Source: Burkholderiales bacterium (GTDB lineage Bacteria > Pseudomonadota > Gammaproteobacteria > Burkholderiales > Usitatibacteraceae). From it: a DNA stretch of 34,899 nt. The notes beneath the pieces were generated by a model. It had not been told where the DNA came from, searched no databases, and saw only the letters and a list, made by a program, of their open reading frames with translations. Below, piece after piece: positions 33,023 through 34,899 of this stretch (positions are counted from its first letter, which is position 1; every line of letters starts with the position of its first letter). The stretch lies in NCBI GenBank assembly GCA_025360815.1, contig JANYBL010000053.1, positions 1 to 34,899 on the forward strand, read 5' to 3'. A program made the position numbers and the translations under genes.

Positions 33023-33228
33023 TGCTTAGCGCAGGCTAATGCGCGACCTGCAAGCTCTTTGCCGAATGAGCCGGTAAGCAATCCTGCTTGGAAAGAGCCC
33101 CCAAGCCTCACCGCTTCAGCTTTGAATTCGGCAGTGAAGGTACGACGGCGAATACGTTTCATATTGGCTCCTAACAAGTTAATAAAGTAACATCAACTTG
33201 CCCGTCCACAATTTCGGGCCCCGCCCAA
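32944..33228 (-). mobile_element. Insertion sequence remnant (IS3-type orfA start and left end)
   Basis: ATG 33162 with AGGAG upstream starts MKRIRRRTFTAEFKAEAVRL, the first 20 residues of an IS3/IS911-like OrfA helix-turn-helix protein. After that the frame runs on to 32944 in unrelated sequence, so the IS is broken. About 65 nt upstream, GGGGCCCGAAATTGTGGACG (minus strand, ending near 33228) looks like an IS terminal inverted repeat. No transposase orfB is present. Confidence 0.6.
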
Positions 33229-33264
33229 CTTTTTGACGCCCTTATTTTGTGTGGGGATTACCGT

Positions 33265-33396
33265 GAGGCCTGACGGATTCCCATTCGGATCAGTCTCCCC
33301 AAACGGCAAACTGTCCCACTTCCAGATCGACACATGCTGATTTTATCCATTCACCCGTGTGAGTTCCCTCGGCGTATTCAAGTGATCGGTCCAACA
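33265..33396 (-). pseudogene. Broken Rhs core tip (second, degenerate copy)
   Basis: Translating the minus strand gives TDHLNTPRELTRVNG, a TAA, then NQHVSIWKWDSLPFGE and TDPNGNPSGL. This is the Rhs core (YD-repeat) segment that also starts the intact tip at 34708 (TDHLNTRREI, then SLWKWDSLPFGETEPN). The internal stop and the loss of the rest (no DPLGL end, no toxin domain) mark it as dead. It begins 3 nt after the immunity stop codon and is cut by the IS remnant. Confidence 0.8.
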
Positions 33397-33398
33397 AT

Positions 33399-33944
33399 TT
33401 ATCCCGACGCCTTTGACCGCACAATACGAAAGACCCCGTAATTTACAATGATTAGCGCACTACTCAGAATTGCCGCGTAGTACATTGCTGATATTAAAAT
33501 AGCGACCGCCCAATGCTCGATGGTCATATATTTCTCTGGACGACAGTAGCTCTTCCCCATCTCAGCAATCCCGGTCCACTTATCAAGGCAAAACCCGAGA
33601 TCGCGAGCGAGATTGATAAAAATGCTGTAAAGCAGCGTTAAGAGCAAAAGCCACAGCACAGCGTTCTTGAGATTCAGGTGCCCGCCCGACAACCTCTTTT
33701 GCAAGTAAGTGCTACCGAAAAAAGTGATGATTGCAAAACCAATGATGACGGCTAACGGCGCCTGCCAGAAAAGTTGCCTAAATGGCAACGCTAAAAAGCC
33801 AAACTTGGTGTCGCCCGTAAATACCAGCAAAAATGCAAGTAGCAGACTTGTTGCAAGAAACGCGTTTAGTATTTCGCGTTCAATTGAGCGGCCCAAATTA
33901 GCGCGCTCCCCGGATACAACAGTTTTTTCAGGAATCATTTGCAT
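33399..33944 (-). CDS. Four-helix membrane protein, candidate immunity to the Rhs tip toxin
   Basis: A 181-residue protein with four hydrophobic helices (about 24-44, 60-82, 92-112 and 145-170) and a Cys-containing loop (FCLDKWTGIAEMGKSYC). No family was recognised. It starts inside the end of the Rhs tip gene: ATG 33944 overlaps its stop by 10 nt, and Met3 (33938) overlaps it as ATGA. Immunity genes for polymorphic toxins normally lie directly downstream and are often coupled like this; a membrane immunity protein would suit a toxin acting at the envelope. The role is inferred from position. Confidence 0.7.
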   Translation of the reverse strand: MQMIPEKTVVSGERANLGRSIEREILNAFLATSLLLAFLLVFTGDTKFGFLALPFRQLFWQAPLAVIIGFAIITFFGSTYLQKRLSGGHLNLKNAVLWLLLLTLLYSIFINLARDLGFCLDKWTGIAEMGKSYCRPEKYMTIEHWAVAILISAMYYAAILSSALIIVNYGVFRIVRSKASG

Positions 33945-34708
33945 CCCTGCGCCAGTTTGCTTAAGTCACTCGCGAGGCCAGAGGGAGTAAAGCTCCTGCC
34001 AATGTCTTTAAATGGGCCGATTCCCTTGATAGCGCCGGATGTAGCAATCGTACAAAATCCGCCGTTCTGTCCGCTACGAACCTCCGCATTTTTTGCAATT
34101 TTCGCCTCATCCGGAGATGTTGTATCAATCCTGAAAACCTTCACATTATTGGAAGTGACATAACCATCCGCGCCTCTGGGATTATCCCTTTCCTGAAACT
34201 TGATGTAATCGGCAATGTTTACATCTTTGCCATAGAGTGCGTTGCCTGAACCCGCATTTACCCCGCCGAAACTTCCAGCCGGATCGTAAAGCATTGATTT
34301 GCCATCGGGTCCATTGTCGACGTAGACGCCTGCGTGTCCTAAGCCATTCAGGTTGACCACCACAATCGTGCAAAGTCCCAGCTTGTCATGGCCATTTATC
34401 GGACTGCCAAAAACATAGTTAAAGGTATTTGTCCCTCCTCGCAATCCTAAAGGGTCGCTCGTCACATACCTGCCAATCTTCGCATCATAGTCTCGGTTCC
34501 AATTCTGATTGAGCCCCGTCTCTTGATCGTAATACTGCCCAGGGAAACGATGGTTGAATGCCATAGTGCCCAAGTTCGATGGGTTGGCATTGGGCTCGGT
34601 TTCTCCAAACGGCAGTGAATCCCACTTCCAGAGGCTGGCATAACTGCTCGCGTTGTAGCTGTTGGCTGCACTGGCGCCTATCCGCACGATTTCCCTCCGT
34701 GTGTTCAA
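33935..34708 (-). CDS. Orphan Rhs C-terminal tip with putative papain-like toxin domain
   Basis: A 257-residue open frame (TTG start; in-frame stop just upstream at 34733, so the long N-terminal Rhs shell is missing). Residues 1-112 are Rhs core: FNHRFPGQYYDQETGL, then IGRYVTSDPLGLRGGTNTFN, the RHS-associated core ending in DKLGL. Residues 113-257 are the variable tip. It has GHAGVYVDNG (His125), LYDPAGSFGG and GGFCTIATSGA (Cys219). A His-before-Cys pair in a small fold suggests a circularly permuted NlpC/P60- or LRAT-like cysteine peptidase or acyltransferase. It lacks a normal start and shell, so expression needs recombination into a full Rhs gene. REP-like sequence lies at the truncation point. 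Confidence 0.75.
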   Translation of the reverse strand: MNTRREIVRIGASAANSYNASSYASLWKWDSLPFGETEPNANPSNLGTMAFNHRFPGQYYDQETGLNQNWNRDYDAKIGRYVTSDPLGLRGGTNTFNYVFGSPINGHDKLGLCTIVVVNLNGLGHAGVYVDNGPDGKSMLYDPAGSFGGVNAGSGNALYGKDVNIADYIKFQERDNPRGADGYVTSNNVKVFRIDTTSPDEAKIAKNAEVRSGQNGGFCTIATSGAIKGIGPFKDIGRSFTPSGLASDLSKLAQGCK

Positions 34709-34735
34709 ATGATCGGTGAGCAGAAACAGCAGTTA

Positions 34736-34764
34736 AATGGAGTCTGACCCCATTTTCTAAACGC
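34736..34764. repeat. REP-like CTGACCCCAT ... TAAACGC motif, copy 2
   Basis: CTGACCCCAT at 34744-34753 and TAAACGC at 34758-34764, matching 14951-14966. GGAGTC ... GACCCC forms an imperfect palindrome. It touches the point where the Rhs tip loses homology. Confidence 0.5.
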
Positions 34765-34843
34765 CTTTATTGGCGCGGAGTTTGAGAATATCGACCCTGG
34801 CCCCTTTGAGTTGCGGAATAGTCGCTAAGGAGAAACACATCAG

Positions 34844-34860
34844 CGCCCGCGCAGCGGGCG
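34844..34860. other. Short GC hairpin near the window end
   Basis: CGCCCGC, loop GCA, GCGGGCG, a perfect 7-bp stem. The T-rich tract after it (plus strand) is separated by about 12 bases, so a terminator is possible but unproven. No gene reaches it in the window. Confidence 0.45.
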
Positions 34861-34899
34861 TTGGAGGGGGGTTTTCTTTTTAATAAAGAGAGAAACAGC

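Overview
The window looks like a chromosomal segment of a betaproteobacterium, most likely Burkholderiales or close relatives. The basis is gene content: a sigma factor / DUF3619 / DUF3106 / RDD cluster divergent from ilvI-ilvH-ilvC, a dapD-pilU pair, and a psd / pssA / leuA set. Base composition is mid-range. No rRNA, tRNA or CRISPR array was seen. Everything here was read by eye, so family names rest on motifs and remembered family features, not on searches.

Layout. 1-303 is the 3' end of an MFS symporter closed by a terminator. 417-1520 is an lptG without lptF beside it. 1600-3762 (minus) is a sigma factor operon. 4181-7563 is ilvI-ilvH-ilvC with a terminator, followed by psd (7774-8628). 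8669-9655 (minus) is a DMT/EamA exporter, divergent from dapD and pilU. 12093-14940 holds a CigR/RcnB-like secreted protein and an unusual FecR-like/TPR/triple TonB_C protein. 14993-20761 is a patchwork: a FabH-like ketosynthase, a TesA-like lipoprotein esterase, two AraC-type regulators, an AhpD-like protein, small membrane ORFs (one interrupted by a stop), a TPR protein and a small helical protein. 21112-26401 holds a polysaccharide deacetylase, a cyclophilin-type isomerase and a divergent TonB-dependent receptor. 26625-31882 holds a DUF3422 protein, then leuA and pssA on the minus strand, and a secreted dual-specificity phosphatase. From about 32.4 kb to the end is a decaying Rhs region: an Rhs C-terminal tip with a putative papain-like toxin domain, an overlapping four-helix membrane protein (candidate immunity), a second broken Rhs tip, an IS remnant and a stop-interrupted membrane gene.

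How the genes fit together. ilvIHC and leuA supply valine, leucine and isoleucine. leuA is preceded by a convincing leucine-rich leader peptide whose ATG lies at the expected transcription start of a good sigma-70 promoter, so leuA is probably attenuated by leucine supply. psd and pssA are consecutive steps of phosphatidylethanolamine synthesis. In relatives these genes sit together with ilv and leuA; here they are split by about 20 kb and pssA-leuA are inverted.

The two signals I find most worth pursuing are: (1) a dispersed 25-30 bp hairpin element with a conserved TAGCACTGGY loop (five copies, with compensatory stem changes among four of them) near gene ends and between genes; and (2) the Rhs tip/immunity array, in which two displaced tips start at the same core motif (TDHLNT) and the second tip has been destroyed by an IS.
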